Source of the DNA: an uncultured Lachnobacterium sp.
GTDB lineage: Bacteria > Bacillota > Clostridia > Lachnospirales > Lachnospiraceae
NCBI GenBank assembly: GCA_937889225.1
Contig: CALAST010000001.1
Coordinates: 8,497-72,496 of the forward strand
Direction of reading: 5' to 3'
DNA length: 64,000 bases
Below the pieces are notes generated by a model. The model made no database searches. It saw only the letters and a list, made by a program, of their open reading frames with translations, and was not told the origin of the DNA. The first letter of the stretch is position 1. Each line of letters begins with the position of its first letter. This document shows positions 25,779 to 35,054 of the stretch, piece by piece. The position numbers were made by a program, and so were the translations under genes.

Positions 25779-25998
25779 GTAAAACCTCCATAAAGTGGCT
25801 TTCATTTACCTATCTATCCAATATAAAATAAGCGTTTGTGCCACCTTTTTATGTAACTTTTTAATCGAATCAAAAAAATCCTCCACTTCTTTTATTCTTC
25901 TCATAATTCCAAAATCTATACATATACTCAAACCGATATTGGCAAACTGTTTTCCGTTAACATAAAAACAGATAGTCTATCCGTAAATTGCTTTGCTT

Positions 25999-26214
25999 TT
26001 ACAATCCGCTTGCCAGTTTTTCCGCAGATGCTTCTTCATTTTCTATCTCTATCGCAATATATCCGGCTTGTACTCCCAATACATTTAATTCCTCTGCACA
26101 ATATTCCTTTTCTCTCTCCAACGTCTTCATTTCCAATCCATAGGAAATTCTGCTATATGTAAACTCATTGCCTTCATATTTTTCAATTTCTTTTGATTTT
26201 AATCCAATATCCAT
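25999..26214 (-). CDS. Unrecognised small acidic ORF (71 aa), possibly a fragment
   Basis: The ORF encodes a Glu-rich 71-residue peptide (KSKEIEKYEGNEFTYSRISY, then IAIEIENEEASAEKLASGL). There is no clear ribosome binding site, signal or known motif. It lies between the tocopherol-cyclase-like gene and the bile salt hydrolase in a region with decayed genes, so it may be a remnant. Confidence 0.3.
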   Translation of the reverse strand: MDIGLKSKEIEKYEGNEFTYSRISYGLEMKTLEREKEYCAEELNVLGVQAGYIAIEIENEEASAEKLASGL

Positions 26215-26400
26215 CCAATCATATCTGTATATATATAAAATTCAATATCTTGACTTTCTTTTTCTCTCCTATATAAATGCAAAAATATGGACAGAATAGT
26301 ATTCTTGTCGAACTCATGTTACTATCTCTTTTATGCATAAAATAAAAAAAAGTACATATCTTTATAACATAAAACATGCCCTTTGGAAAGGAGTCTTCTT

Positions 26401-27375
26401 ATGTGTACCGCTGCAACATTATTGACAAAACATCACTATTTTGGAAGAAATTTAGATTTAGAATATTCTTACGAAGAAAGCGTAACGATTACGCCTAGAA
26501 ATTATCCGTTTCGATTTCGGAGAACAGACACTATAAAACAACATTTTGCAATGATTGGAACTGCTTATGTTTACGAGGATTACCCATTGTATTATGAGGC
26601 AACCAATGAAAAAGGGCTGAGCATGGCAGGACTTAATTTTCCTGAAAATGCCTACTATAAAGAAGCAGTATCCGACAAAATCAATATTGCACCATTTGAA
26701 TTTATTCCATGGATACTTGGACAATGTGCAACTGTTTCAGAAGCAACTACACTTTTAAAAAATACTAATTTACTGAATGAAGACCATAGCAACAAACTTC
26801 CTCTTACTTCCTTGCATTGGATGATTTCAGACAGACATGCTTCTATTGTAGTGGAATCTGTAAAAGAAGGAATTCATATATATCAAAATCCTGTCGGGGT
26901 TCTAACAAATAATCCAACTTTTGATAAACAATTATTCTATTTGAATAATTATATGAATTTAACAAACAAAGAACCGGAAAATCAGTTTGCCCCAAACCTA
27001 AATTTAAAAATATACAGTCGTGGAATGGGGGCTTTTGGATTGCCCGGAGACTGGTCTTCCCAATCGCGTTTTGTAAAAGCTGCTTTTGTAAAAATGAATT
27101 CCGTATGCGGTACTTCAGAAGATGAAAGCATCAGCCAGTTTTTTCATATTTTAAGTTCTGTAGAGCATCCTCGCGGTTGTGTTGATACAGGAAACAATTT
27201 GTATGAGATTACCGTTTATTCTTGCTGCTGCAATACGGATAAAGGAATTTATTATTATAAAACGTATGACAACAACCAAATTACAGCAGTTGCCATGCAT
27301 CGGGAAAATTTAGATAGCAACCAGTTAATCTCCTATCCATTTATAAAGGGACAGCATATAAACCAGTTGAATTAA
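26401..27375 (+). CDS. Choloylglycine hydrolase / bile salt hydrolase family
   Basis: An Ntn-hydrolase: Cys2 after the initiator Met becomes the catalytic N-terminus (MCTAATLLTKHHYFGRNLDL). Other family residues are visible: Arg and Asp in GRNLDLEYS, Asn in MAGLNFPENA, Asn in PVGVLTNNPTFD and the Arg in WSSQSRF. The length of 324 residues is right for bile salt hydrolases or penicillin V acylases. The start is fixed by GGAAAGGAGTC upstream of ATG 26401. In gut bacteria these enzymes deconjugate glycine or taurine bile acids. The gene stands alone. Confidence 0.9.
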   Translation: MCTAATLLTKHHYFGRNLDLEYSYEESVTITPRNYPFRFRRTDTIKQHFAMIGTAYVYEDYPLYYEATNEKGLSMAGLNFPENAYYKEAVSDKINIAPFEFIPWILGQCATVSEATTLLKNTNLLNEDHSNKLPLTSLHWMISDRHASIVVESVKEGIHIYQNPVGVLTNNPTFDKQLFYLNNYMNLTNKEPENQFAPNLNLKIYSRGMGAFGLPGDWSSQSRFVKAAFVKMNSVCGTSEDESISQFFHILSSVEHPRGCVDTGNNLYEITVYSCCCNTDKGIYYYKTYDNNQITAVAMHRENLDSNQLISYPFIKGQHINQLN

Positions 27376-27425
27376 AACCATAAATAATGAAATATTGAAA
27401 AGTGCATAAGAGTACCAAAAATTCA

Positions 27426-27692
27426 CTATTCAAACCGCAACCACTTTTTTAATGCTTCCCTCTGTGCTTTTGCATCTGCATATCCGATATCATACACGTT
27501 TTGCATACTTTCAGCATTCTTTTCGAATCTGCAATGCTTGTTTTGGACGAATTACCAATATTGTGCCTTCTTTCTCCATTTGGGCAATCTGTTCCATTGT
27601 GCGGTTATATACCAAATACCATTGATTTAATGTCTGTACAAATTTTGGATATTTCCGATAAACGAGCTTTGCCATCCCATTTTTGCCTTGTT
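27426..27692 (-). pseudogene. Patatin-like phospholipase, C-terminal remnant with frameshift
   Basis: On the minus strand one frame gives KLVYRKYPKFVQTL, YNRTMEQIAQMEKEGTILVI and RPKQALQIRK. After a one-base shift a second frame continues NAESMQNVYDIGYADAKAQR and ends EALKKWLRFE. Together they form the C-terminal tail usual in patatin-like phospholipases of Clostridia. The catalytic Ser/Asp domain is missing. Sequence at 27700-27838 is not recognised. Confidence 0.6.
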
Positions 27693-27838
27693 TCTTTCTC
27701 TGCTTGTTGTAAATTTTCTTCTGTTATTTTTCGTCAATAGTTTCCTCATATGCAACAATTCGAATCGGCAAAAAACTATCTGAATATGTATACTTTTCTG
27801 CAATTCCAAGTTCTACTGCAATTTCTGCCATTCGTTCC

Positions 27839-28240
27839 TTATTTCCAACATCCATTCTCTTTTGTGTTCTTATCTGAAAAAATATCTTCTATATTCTCTT
27901 GCAATAAAATATCCGGTCTTATTTCGATACCACTTTCCTTATTTTCTGTCTGATTTTCCATTTGTAATATATTGTCAGCAATTTTATTACCAAAACTTCC
28001 CTCTTTCCCACTTACCATCTGCATTTCTTCCCAAGAACTTATATTCCCCCAAAAACCTATCGGCAAACTAACTTTCCATGGAAAAATAAGATAAAAGAAC
28101 ATAATCAGCCATAATCCAAACAAATATTTATGATTAATCTGTAATTGTTTGAGCACAAAACGCACGATTAAAATAATCATTATCATTACAACGCCTTGCA
28201 CACTCATTTTTATAAGAACATCAAAAATAGCAGTTATCAT
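27839..28240 (-). pseudogene. BlaR1/M56-like sensor, N-terminal fragment
   Basis: The 133 residues show two membrane helices (SVQGVVMIMIILIVRFVL and YLFGLWLIMFFYLIFPW) with the NHKYLFGLWL...FPWKVSLPIGF pattern typical of the M56/BlaR1 N-terminus. The zinc protease domain (HExxH) that should follow is absent, and the frame ends after a polar linker. It is judged a truncated gene. Confidence 0.55.
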
Positions 28241-28351
28241 ATATATATTTTGTATAAATAGATGCTTTTATATTGCTTGTTATATTTCTTTATTACCCTA
28301 ATCTTAGGCAATCTGCATATACTCTATGCTTATCTTATTTCCTATAATTCC

Positions 28352-29155
28352 CTACTCTACAGCTGTACCAAAAAATACATTGTCAAAGAACTTCTTTGTT
28401 TCTTCTTCTCCAAGTTCCTTTTTAAATACATCAGTTGAAATTCCACCTTTTTCAATTAATCCATCTGTATATTCCATAGTAATCGCTAACTTCTCATTTT
28501 TTTCATCCTCTGATAATACCGGTAATTGTTTTGAGTGTTGTATATAAACCTTTAAGCTATCAACTAACATTCCTTCTAAATCTTCATCTGCACCAAAACT
28601 TCCGCCCTTATAAGAAGTAACTGTGAGTAAATGTTCATACCATGCCGGTGAAGTTTCGATATTTTCTAAATTGCTGTAATTGTTTTGCACTTCTGAAAGT
28701 GCATTTAATAATTGATGATACTGCTCATCTTTTTCCTTTACTACATCATAAAATTCCAAATACGCTTTGCGATTTGATAAGATATACATATAATCTGCGG
28801 AAAGCAATGGCAGATTTTTATCTTGTGGAGTGATTACAACTGTTGCCATCTGCATAACGCCCATATTTACTTGCATAATAGAAAGATTTCCAATGCCTTC
28901 AATATCGTATTGCTGTACATGGAATTTCATAATTCCATATACTTTCATTTCTTTATATTCTCCCACATCACGGGCTGTTACCGTATAATTTTTTTGTAAT
29001 TCCTCTAATACTGAGTCAATACAGCTATTCATGGCTTTTAGGTTTTTGTTTGCAATTACAAAAACAATACCTGTTATTATAGCAATACTTGCAAGTATCA
29101 CCTCTAATACTATCAGCCATATTTTCTTTTTCCCTTTTTTTGTAGTATTCATCAT
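28352..29155 (-). CDS. Membrane-anchored protein with a bilin-reductase-like (FDBR-like) pattern
   Basis: An N-terminal anchor helix (IWLIVLEVILASIAIITGIV, about residues 12-35) precedes a soluble domain of about 230 residues. Its order of motifs recalls ferredoxin-dependent bilin reductases: a strand ending VVITPQDKNLPLLSADYMYI (compare PQPQYNLPIFGCDI in PcyA), a central ITMEYTDGLIEK helix, and the C-terminal VFKKELGEEETKKFFDNVFF (compare the VLEKAFGE...LFD end). The Asp equivalent to PcyA Asp105 is present (SAD), while the active-site His position is Thr. I infer the fold; reductase function is not shown. The ATG at 29155 follows AAAAGGAG. Confidence 0.45.
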   Translation of the reverse strand: MMNTTKKGKKKIWLIVLEVILASIAIITGIVFVIANKNLKAMNSCIDSVLEELQKNYTVTARDVGEYKEMKVYGIMKFHVQQYDIEGIGNLSIMQVNMGVMQMATVVITPQDKNLPLLSADYMYILSNRKAYLEFYDVVKEKDEQYHQLLNALSEVQNNYSNLENIETSPAWYEHLLTVTSYKGGSFGADEDLEGMLVDSLKVYIQHSKQLPVLSEDEKNEKLAITMEYTDGLIEKGGISTDVFKKELGEEETKKFFDNVFFGTAVE

Positions 29156-29272
29156 TTTCCGCTCCTTTTCCTTTATCATCTATGGTCAATTTTATTTTCG
29201 TCTTTCTATTTTATTCTTCCACTCACAAACCCTTATTTTCTGCGGGATAACGAACAAATCGTCTCGACGTGG

Positions 29273-29618
29273 AATGTTCCTTGCATATACAAAGAATTTA
29301 AAAAATAAACATATGCTTGACGACATCATTGCTCAGAATGCAAGATGGCCAGAAGCTCCAGAGGAAAGAGATGTACTCTATTTTCTTGCACAGTCATTCC
29401 GTGGCAAACTTCTTATTACTCTTCCAAAGAGTAAGCAGGATATCAGCAACGACATGATTGGCTTCATCTATAGAGCAAAAGGCATGATTAAAGAATTATC
29501 TGTCATCAACTTTGAACTTGCACAGATGACAGTTGCTGCAGATAACGAAGAATCATTACCAGACTGGTTTATGGTAGAAATCGTTAGAGATTTACCAAGA
29601 CTAGTTACAACTAAATAG
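29273..29618 (+). pseudogene. C-terminal fragment, probably of a MoxR-type AAA ATPase
   Basis: The reading frame gives MFLAYTKNLKNKHMLDDIIA, then WPEAPEERDVLYFLAQSFRG and IVRDLPRLVTTK. There is no ribosome binding site, and the frame continues upstream only into sequence antisense to the neighbouring gene. The next gene is a VWA/metallopeptidase protein, whose usual upstream partner is a MoxR-like ATPase; I infer this is the truncated end of that ATPase. The Walker motifs are missing. Confidence 0.45.
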
Positions 29619-29672
29619 GACAAAATAGCAAGTGTTTTGTCCTATACATAAAACTATTAGGAGAATTACACT

Positions 29673-31526
29673 ATGCCAATATTACACAGAAAATATTACA
29701 GGAGTCTCACAGAAGAACCTCCACTCAATGAACAATCCTTTAATCACGGATATGAAACAATTCGTTCACATGGCTTATTCGGTGGTCTTAATGGTGATAT
29801 TTATATCCGAAACAACAGCGATTATGACCGAAAAGGACCTGCTGTTGTAGATAAAAAAGGACATATTTATGTAAATATCAATAAGAAACTCCGTCCAAGA
29901 GAATGGGCATACACCATTGCCCACTGCCTGCTTCATCTGGCTTTCGGTCACTTTGATAGTGATAAAATCCCATATGATGCAAATGGCAATTTCGATACTG
30001 CTATCTGGAACAAGGCATGTGATATTTACATCGCCAGATTCCTTGCAGATATCAAATTTGGAACACCTATCTGCTCTGACCCGGCAGATGATTTTCCAAT
30101 CAAATTAAATGATGAGCGAAAGATTTACGAATATCTTCTTTCTTCATCCAAAGACAAAACCATTCAGGAATATGGTACAAATGAAACCGACTGTGACATG
30201 ATTGGCTTAGAACATCCTATTGTTTACAAAAACGGAGAAATAAATACTTACATTGACTGCTTCTCCCAAGCTTTAAATCGTTCCGTTTCTAATTCTGTTC
30301 ACTTTGCAGGCGGACATAAAAATCCTAAAATGGATACGCCTATAAGTCGTGCCTCCAACTGGTTTTTGGCACACTACCCTCTTCTTGGAAGTATTGCAGC
30401 TTTTTTTAAGATTATTGATGATGTAGAAATTTGTCACAAATATGAAATTCATATCGCAGCGGTAGATGCTACACTTGGAGAAATCTATGTAAATCCTACT
30501 GCGAATCTTTCCGAAGAAGAATGGAAATTTGTGCTTGCACATGAATATCTTCATGCAGGACTTTATCATCACAAACGAATCCTCGGCAGAGATGCCTACC
30601 TTTGGAATGTAGCCTGTGACTATGTCATCAATGGATGGCTTATGGAAATGAAAATTGGAAGTATTCCAACCGAAGGACTTTTATATGACGAGGAATTAAA
30701 AGGATTATCCGCTGAAAGCATTTACGATATTATCGTAAAACAGATGCGAAAATTCAAAAAGAATGCAACCTTCCGTGGTTTTGGACATGGAGATATCATG
30801 AATGGAGGAACAAAAGGATTTTTCAAAGACAACATGGCGTCCAAAGGTATTTCATTGGATGAGTTTTTCAAAAATGCCTTAAAAGAAGGCTTCGACTATC
30901 ACATAAGCAATGGACGTGGCTATTTACCTGCGGGACTTGTAGAAGAAATTAAAGCACTCTCTACTCCACCAATTCCATGGGAAGTAGAACTTGGAAAATG
31001 GTTTGACTATCATTTTCCACCACTAGAAAAACACAGAACCTATGCCAGACCTAGCAGACGACAGGGTACAACACCGGATATCCCAAGACCACGTTATGTG
31101 ATTATGGAAGAAAACTTAGAAAACCGTACCTTTGGAGTTGTGGTAGATACCTCAGGCTCAATGTCCACACGACAAATTGGGCTTGCACTTGGAGCCATTA
31201 CAAGTTATGCCACTTCCAAAGACGTACCATTTGTACGAGTAGTCTTCTGCGATGCAGATGCCTATGATGCCGGCTATATATCACCTGATGACATCGCTGG
31301 CAGAGTTGAAGTAACTGGAAGAGGAGGAACCGTACTTCAGCCAGCAGCTAATTTATTACTTAAAGCAAACGATTTTCCAGCCGATGCACCAATCCTCATT
31401 ATCACGGATGGTTTCATCGAGGAAAACTTAACCGTAGAGCGTGAACACGCATACCTTTTACCCAAAGGGCATAAGCTCCCATTTAAAGCAAAAGGTGAAG
31501 TATTTTATTTTAAAGAAAGTAGGTAA
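29673..31526 (+). CDS. VWA-like protein with duplicated metallopeptidase-like domains (DUF2201 type)
   Basis: Two similar regions carry zinc-protease-like helices: WAYTIAHCLLHLAFGHFD (about residues 85-100, catalytic Glu lost) and WKFVLAHEYLHAGLYHH (about 290-305, HEYLH intact). Both are followed by WN(K/V)ACD(I/Y). The C-terminal part (about 480-617) is a VWA-like metal-binding fold with VVDTSGSMSTRQIG and IITDGF. In the family such proteins work with MoxR AAA ATPases. The upstream ATPase is reduced to a fragment here. AGGAG precedes the ATG. The frameshifted prfH gene follows after 7 bases. Confidence 0.8.
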   Translation: MPILHRKYYRSLTEEPPLNEQSFNHGYETIRSHGLFGGLNGDIYIRNNSDYDRKGPAVVDKKGHIYVNINKKLRPREWAYTIAHCLLHLAFGHFDSDKIPYDANGNFDTAIWNKACDIYIARFLADIKFGTPICSDPADDFPIKLNDERKIYEYLLSSSKDKTIQEYGTNETDCDMIGLEHPIVYKNGEINTYIDCFSQALNRSVSNSVHFAGGHKNPKMDTPISRASNWFLAHYPLLGSIAAFFKIIDDVEICHKYEIHIAAVDATLGEIYVNPTANLSEEEWKFVLAHEYLHAGLYHHKRILGRDAYLWNVACDYVINGWLMEMKIGSIPTEGLLYDEELKGLSAESIYDIIVKQMRKFKKNATFRGFGHGDIMNGGTKGFFKDNMASKGISLDEFFKNALKEGFDYHISNGRGYLPAGLVEEIKALSTPPIPWEVELGKWFDYHFPPLEKHRTYARPSRRQGTTPDIPRPRYVIMEENLENRTFGVVVDTSGSMSTRQIGLALGAITSYATSKDVPFVRVVFCDADAYDAGYISPDDIAGRVEVTGRGGTVLQPAANLLLKANDFPADAPILIITDGFIEENLTVEREHAYLLPKGHKLPFKAKGEVFYFKESR

Positions 31527-31533
31527 TTTTTTA

Positions 31534-32123
31534 ATGATTATTCAGATAAGTTCAGGACAAGGTCCTGCAGAATGTGAACTTGCAGTCAGCAAACTTTTCA
31601 CTTCACTCGAAGCAGAATTTGAAGATATTGAAGTATTATCAAAACACCCTTCTCGTAATAAAGGCTGCTATACTTCCATACTCTTCTCTACTGACAGCGA
31701 TTTATCTGCTTTAGAAGGTAGTAGCCAATGGATATACAAAAGTCCATTCCGTCCACACCACAAAAGAAAAAATTGGTTTGTAGATATCAGCATTATCCCA
31801 CAAGTAGAAAACATCTGCACTAACCAAGAAATTCGATTTGAACGATTTCATTGTGGTGGTAAAGGCGGTCAGAATGTCAATAAAGTAGAAACAGGCGTAA
31901 GACTCATTCACATTCCTACAGGCATTGTGGTTACCTCTACATCGGAACGTAGTCAACAGCTCAACCGCAAGGATGCCCTGAATAAATTGAACATTATCTT
32001 ACATGAAAAACAGAACTTGCCAAAGCTAAACAGATGAACTCTGCATGGCGTGAACATAATCGTATTGTTCGAGGCAATCCTGTTCGGGTTTACAAGAACA
32101 GGAATTTTAAACGTATTCTCTAA
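31534..32123 (+). pseudogene. prfH: Peptide chain release factor homologue PrfH, frameshifted near the 3' end
   Basis: The protein starts MIIQISSGQGPAECELAVSK and contains the peptidyl-tRNA hydrolysis motif HCGGKGGQNVNKVETGVRL. Codon-recognition domains of RF1/RF2 are absent, as in PrfH. The first frame ends after LHEKQNLPKLNR (32037), but the normal C-terminus (LAKAKQMNSAWREHNRIV, then RGNPVRVYKNRNFKRIL) continues in another frame to 32123. A one-base loss near 32009 explains it. PrfH proteins usually pair with the RNA ligase RtcB and rescue ribosomes with cleaved decoding centres; no rtcB is seen here. Confidence 0.8.
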
Positions 32124-32766
32124 AACGTATATAAAACAATTTCAGGTACTGTATTTAATTTCGTGTCTCTGACTTTATATATTATTCCCAAGACCGGATG
32201 TGGGCAGAGTCCACGAATGCTGATAAATACTGAATATTTAACCATTTTTCCCTTTAGAAAATAACAGGATATAAAATGTCTAAAGACATAAAATTATTTA
32301 CAGTCTCCAATTTCAAAGATACCATCTCGATAATCTCGTATCACTAAAACACATACTGCTTGCTTTGTTTTTCATTTTCTGTGGTAACTAAAGCATATAC
32401 TCCACATCTGAAATAATCGTTTTATTATCATTCTTCTTTCATATTTGAACTCGATAAAATGTTATTTTTATTCATCATTTTTATCATAAGTCCCTTTTCT
32501 AAATTGTGTTTCTAATAAATATTCGTGTTATTTCAGATTAATAAGCAATAGGAACACTTTTCTGAAAAGGGAGTATCAGAATCTTCTTCATTCACTTTCC
32601 GTGTTTTGAATAGTCATTTAAAAATATTTGTTTATCTAGCCTTTTAAATCTATTATCACACTCATTTCAAAATTATTGATTTTTTATTTGACTTACTTCA
32701 CATGTAAGGTAATTATTTAATGATAAAAACACATCTACATCATCAACACAACCACTCAATATATCA
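32124..32766. other. Gene-free stretch
   Basis: About 640 AT-rich bases between prfH (plus strand) and the leftward peptide-modification cluster. Both strands were read; no coding frame with a ribosome binding site, RNA gene or terminator with a clear stem was found. It may mark the left border of the accessory block. Confidence 0.4.
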
Positions 32767-33654
32767 TTATTTATAATCAATTCTATCTGTATACCTTAAT
32801 GTTGATTTAAGTGCTCTGTATATTCCCCCGCCATTTAATATATTATTTGTTCCTGCATAGTCTCCAATGGAATCGCACAAAACCATTTCCTTATTCTCCA
32901 ATGGTTCATTTCCACAAAACTCAGCTTTTGGAGCTTGTAACAAAACATCTATACGAAAATTAGATACAACGTATTTATTCCAACACTTATTAAATGTTTC
33001 TCGCATACTATAATTTGGAACTCTATACCATAATCCAATATTCCAAATTTTTTGTCCTATTGGAAAAATCCAAAAATAACAGTCTCTTGATTCATTTAAG
33101 TAAAAATATGTAAAACAGTCTAATCGGTATGAACTGTCGCCCTTTATTTGAGCAGAGATTCCCATACTTTGTCCTGGATAATATTTGTTCTGTAGTCCCC
33201 TTGCCCCAGAAGCAATCACAACCTTTCGAGCATAGAAATCACAAACCGAATAATCAGTTCCATCAAATTTTATATTTTTTACAGATACACCCCATTGTAT
33301 CTCTGCACCTTTTTTCAATGCCTCGCTTAACAGAAAATCATCAAAAATTGCCCTTCTGCATCCTATTGCCTCATTTCCTTCTGCATAATTATTTTCTTCT
33401 ATATTGTCATTAATATAGGCTATGTCTCCTTTAATTAGTGCAATATCTTTATGTAATAAGCCATCTAGTTTCATTCCAATATTATTTAATCCAACTAATG
33501 CTTTATATGGAATTCCTCCACCACATATTTTTTCGCACCTCCCCTGAGTCTTCTCAAGAATAAGACACGACCACCCCTTTTTTTGAAGTTCATATGCACA
33601 AATATTTCCAGCTACCCCGCTCCCAACAATTATATAATCAAAGTATTCTTTCAT
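32767..33654 (-). CDS. FAD-dependent oxidoreductase, geranylgeranyl-reductase-like
   Basis: The dinucleotide-binding start is IIVGSGVAGNICAYELQKKG, followed by ILEKTQ and the KICGGGIP motif that marks the geranylgeranyl reductase family. Further family signatures are CYFWIFPIGQKIWNIGL and GDYAGTNNILNGGGIYRAL. At 295 residues it is shorter than archaeal or plant enzymes (about 350-400). Known relatives saturate isoprenoid double bonds or act as related flavin oxidoreductases. It is the last gene of a leftward cluster with radical SAM enzymes and a candidate prenyltransferase; reduction of a peptide-bound prenyl group is an attractive but untested idea. Confidence 0.75.
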   Translation of the reverse strand: MKEYFDYIIVGSGVAGNICAYELQKKGWSCLILEKTQGRCEKICGGGIPYKALVGLNNIGMKLDGLLHKDIALIKGDIAYINDNIEENNYAEGNEAIGCRRAIFDDFLLSEALKKGAEIQWGVSVKNIKFDGTDYSVCDFYARKVVIASGARGLQNKYYPGQSMGISAQIKGDSSYRLDCFTYFYLNESRDCYFWIFPIGQKIWNIGLWYRVPNYSMRETFNKCWNKYVVSNFRIDVLLQAPKAEFCGNEPLENKEMVLCDSIGDYAGTNNILNGGGIYRALKSTLRYTDRIDYK

Positions 33655-33658
33655 ATCA

Positions 33659-34357
33659 TCACCAAATCATGCTATCAATTATCATATTAGTAGCTTTCTC
33701 TGATTTATCGCAATAACATTTCCAACATTTCACATTTAAAACTAAATTCTGTAGTACTGATTTTACTTTTAATCTACATTCACCTTCAGGATATCCTAAA
33801 ATAATCTCATTTACCGCTTGACTTGTAGCAATAGGAATTACCTTATTTGTTTCACTTTGTTTTATTATTCCGATGCCTCTAAGTAGATATTCTTTAGGTT
33901 TCAACTCCTCTGTTATCTTGCTCCAACATGAGTTCCATACGCACACACCACAATTTGTAAGTCCAATAATTGGACTATCATCCGCAATAATGAATGCCCT
34001 TTCCCTCATTAAGTTTTTCCAATTATTTGCAAGCGTTGATTTACCTCCAGACGGAGGAGCAAAAAACAAATAAGCATATCCATCCACAACTACAACAACT
34101 GCATGAAGCAATAATCTATCAAATAATATTGCTTTTTCAAAAAAAATTTGTGCACTAGATACCACTTCATTCTGATCATTAGGCATACCAATATGCAAAC
34201 CCATTCTATCATTTAATTCTTTTTCGCTAATTTCAAATGAATAAACCGAATCAAATGTAGTTTCCAAAGAGTATCTTTCACTGCGTCCTTTCATCTTATC
34301 ATACTTAAATTCACATTTTACTTTAAGACCCGCAATTGAATAAATCAAAAATTTCAC
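33659..34357 (-). CDS. HPr-kinase-like ATPase (HprK-related)
   Basis: A Walker A motif of the HprK kind (FFAPPSGGKSTLANNW, about residues 98-113) is preceded by the LLLHAVVVVVDGYAYLF strand and followed by FIIADDSPIIGL. The N-terminal 90 residues form a separate small domain. HprK-like proteins occur in peptide-modification clusters, for example as kinases of lasso peptides. The GTG start abuts the stop codon of the upstream gene (TAGGTG), and the flavoprotein gene follows by four bases, so the three are translationally coupled. The precise reaction is unknown. Confidence 0.75.
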   Translation of the reverse strand: MKFLIYSIAGLKVKCEFKYDKMKGRSERYSLETTFDSVYSFEISEKELNDRMGLHIGMPNDQNEVVSSAQIFFEKAILFDRLLLHAVVVVVDGYAYLFFAPPSGGKSTLANNWKNLMRERAFIIADDSPIIGLTNCGVCVWNSCWSKITEELKPKEYLLRGIGIIKQSETNKVIPIATSQAVNEIILGYPEGECRLKVKSVLQNLVLNVKCWKCYCDKSEKATNMIIDSMIW

Positions 34358-35044
34358 CTACCTCAAAAAATAAAAATTGTATGATACTATATCTCCATCC
34401 ATAATACCTACTGATATTAAAACAACCTCACCATATTCATCACAATACTTTTCAATATCATAAGTCGTTCCAAACACGTCTCTAATTCCTTGCATATTCA
34501 TTCTATAGTATAACTTATAGGAATTTTTATTTTCAAAATTTGTAATACAAACTCCTTTAAATTTTGTAACATATGGTAGTTGTTCTTTAATTGTATCTTT
34601 ACACTCCTTGCTAGCAGAAATATATAACAGAAAACGTTTAATATATTTTTTAATAACACTACAATCCGTAATACCTCTTATACCAAAGCGTTTTTCTTTC
34701 CATACTGTCGGATAATAATACACACTTTTTCCACCATTGAACCTATATCCTAAAGTATAAGGTACAAAAGACGCATCAAATACATATTGTATATCGTTTG
34801 CTAGATTAGACTTAAATTCTGCTATGATATCATCAAGTTGCTTACCATCAAGATGATAGTTTATCGAATCTATTTTTCCATCCGCAATAGCATATTCCAA
34901 ACACTCAAAACGATCTGCTAATTCCAAAACTTCTGAGTTGAGAGAAATCACTTCATCGTTTGGTTCATAATATATTTTCATTTTTTTCTTAGCAGTATTC
35001 CCAACTAACACCTTAATTCCTCTTGATCTAAATTGATCCTCCAA
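34358..35044 (-). CDS. Unrecognised protein; C-terminal half recalls ABBA-type peptide prenyltransferases
   Basis: The 228-residue protein has alternating strand and helix segments. Its C-terminal pattern FKGVCITNFENKNSYKLYYR, followed after about 30 residues by VVLISVGIMDGDIVSYNFYF, resembles the last repeats of cyanobactin prenyltransferases (FGFGLSK...PVLYYRL...VG...RLYY). An earlier segment YTLGYRFNGGKSVYYYP is also strand-rich. At 228 residues it is shorter than known members (about 300). The geranylgeranyl-reductase-like gene in the same operon supports the idea indirectly. I regard it as a hypothesis; otherwise it is an unknown protein. It follows the radical SAM gene by 10 bases. Confidence 0.35.
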   Translation of the reverse strand: MEDQFRSRGIKVLVGNTAKKKMKIYYEPNDEVISLNSEVLELADRFECLEYAIADGKIDSINYHLDGKQLDDIIAEFKSNLANDIQYVFDASFVPYTLGYRFNGGKSVYYYPTVWKEKRFGIRGITDCSVIKKYIKRFLLYISASKECKDTIKEQLPYVTKFKGVCITNFENKNSYKLYYRMNMQGIRDVFGTTYDIEKYCDEYGEVVLISVGIMDGDIVSYNFYFLR

Positions 35045-35054
35045 ATAATCACCT

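Noticed and set aside
29031..29272. N-terminal part of the plus-strand frame before the ATPase fragment
   Set aside because: It is antisense to the neighbouring bilin-reductase-like gene and has no start signal; only the part from about 29273 looks like protein.
32160..32260. Possible rtcB remnant after prfH
   Set aside because: A short frame gives GCGQSPRML, but no RtcB metal-binding motif is present; too little to support.
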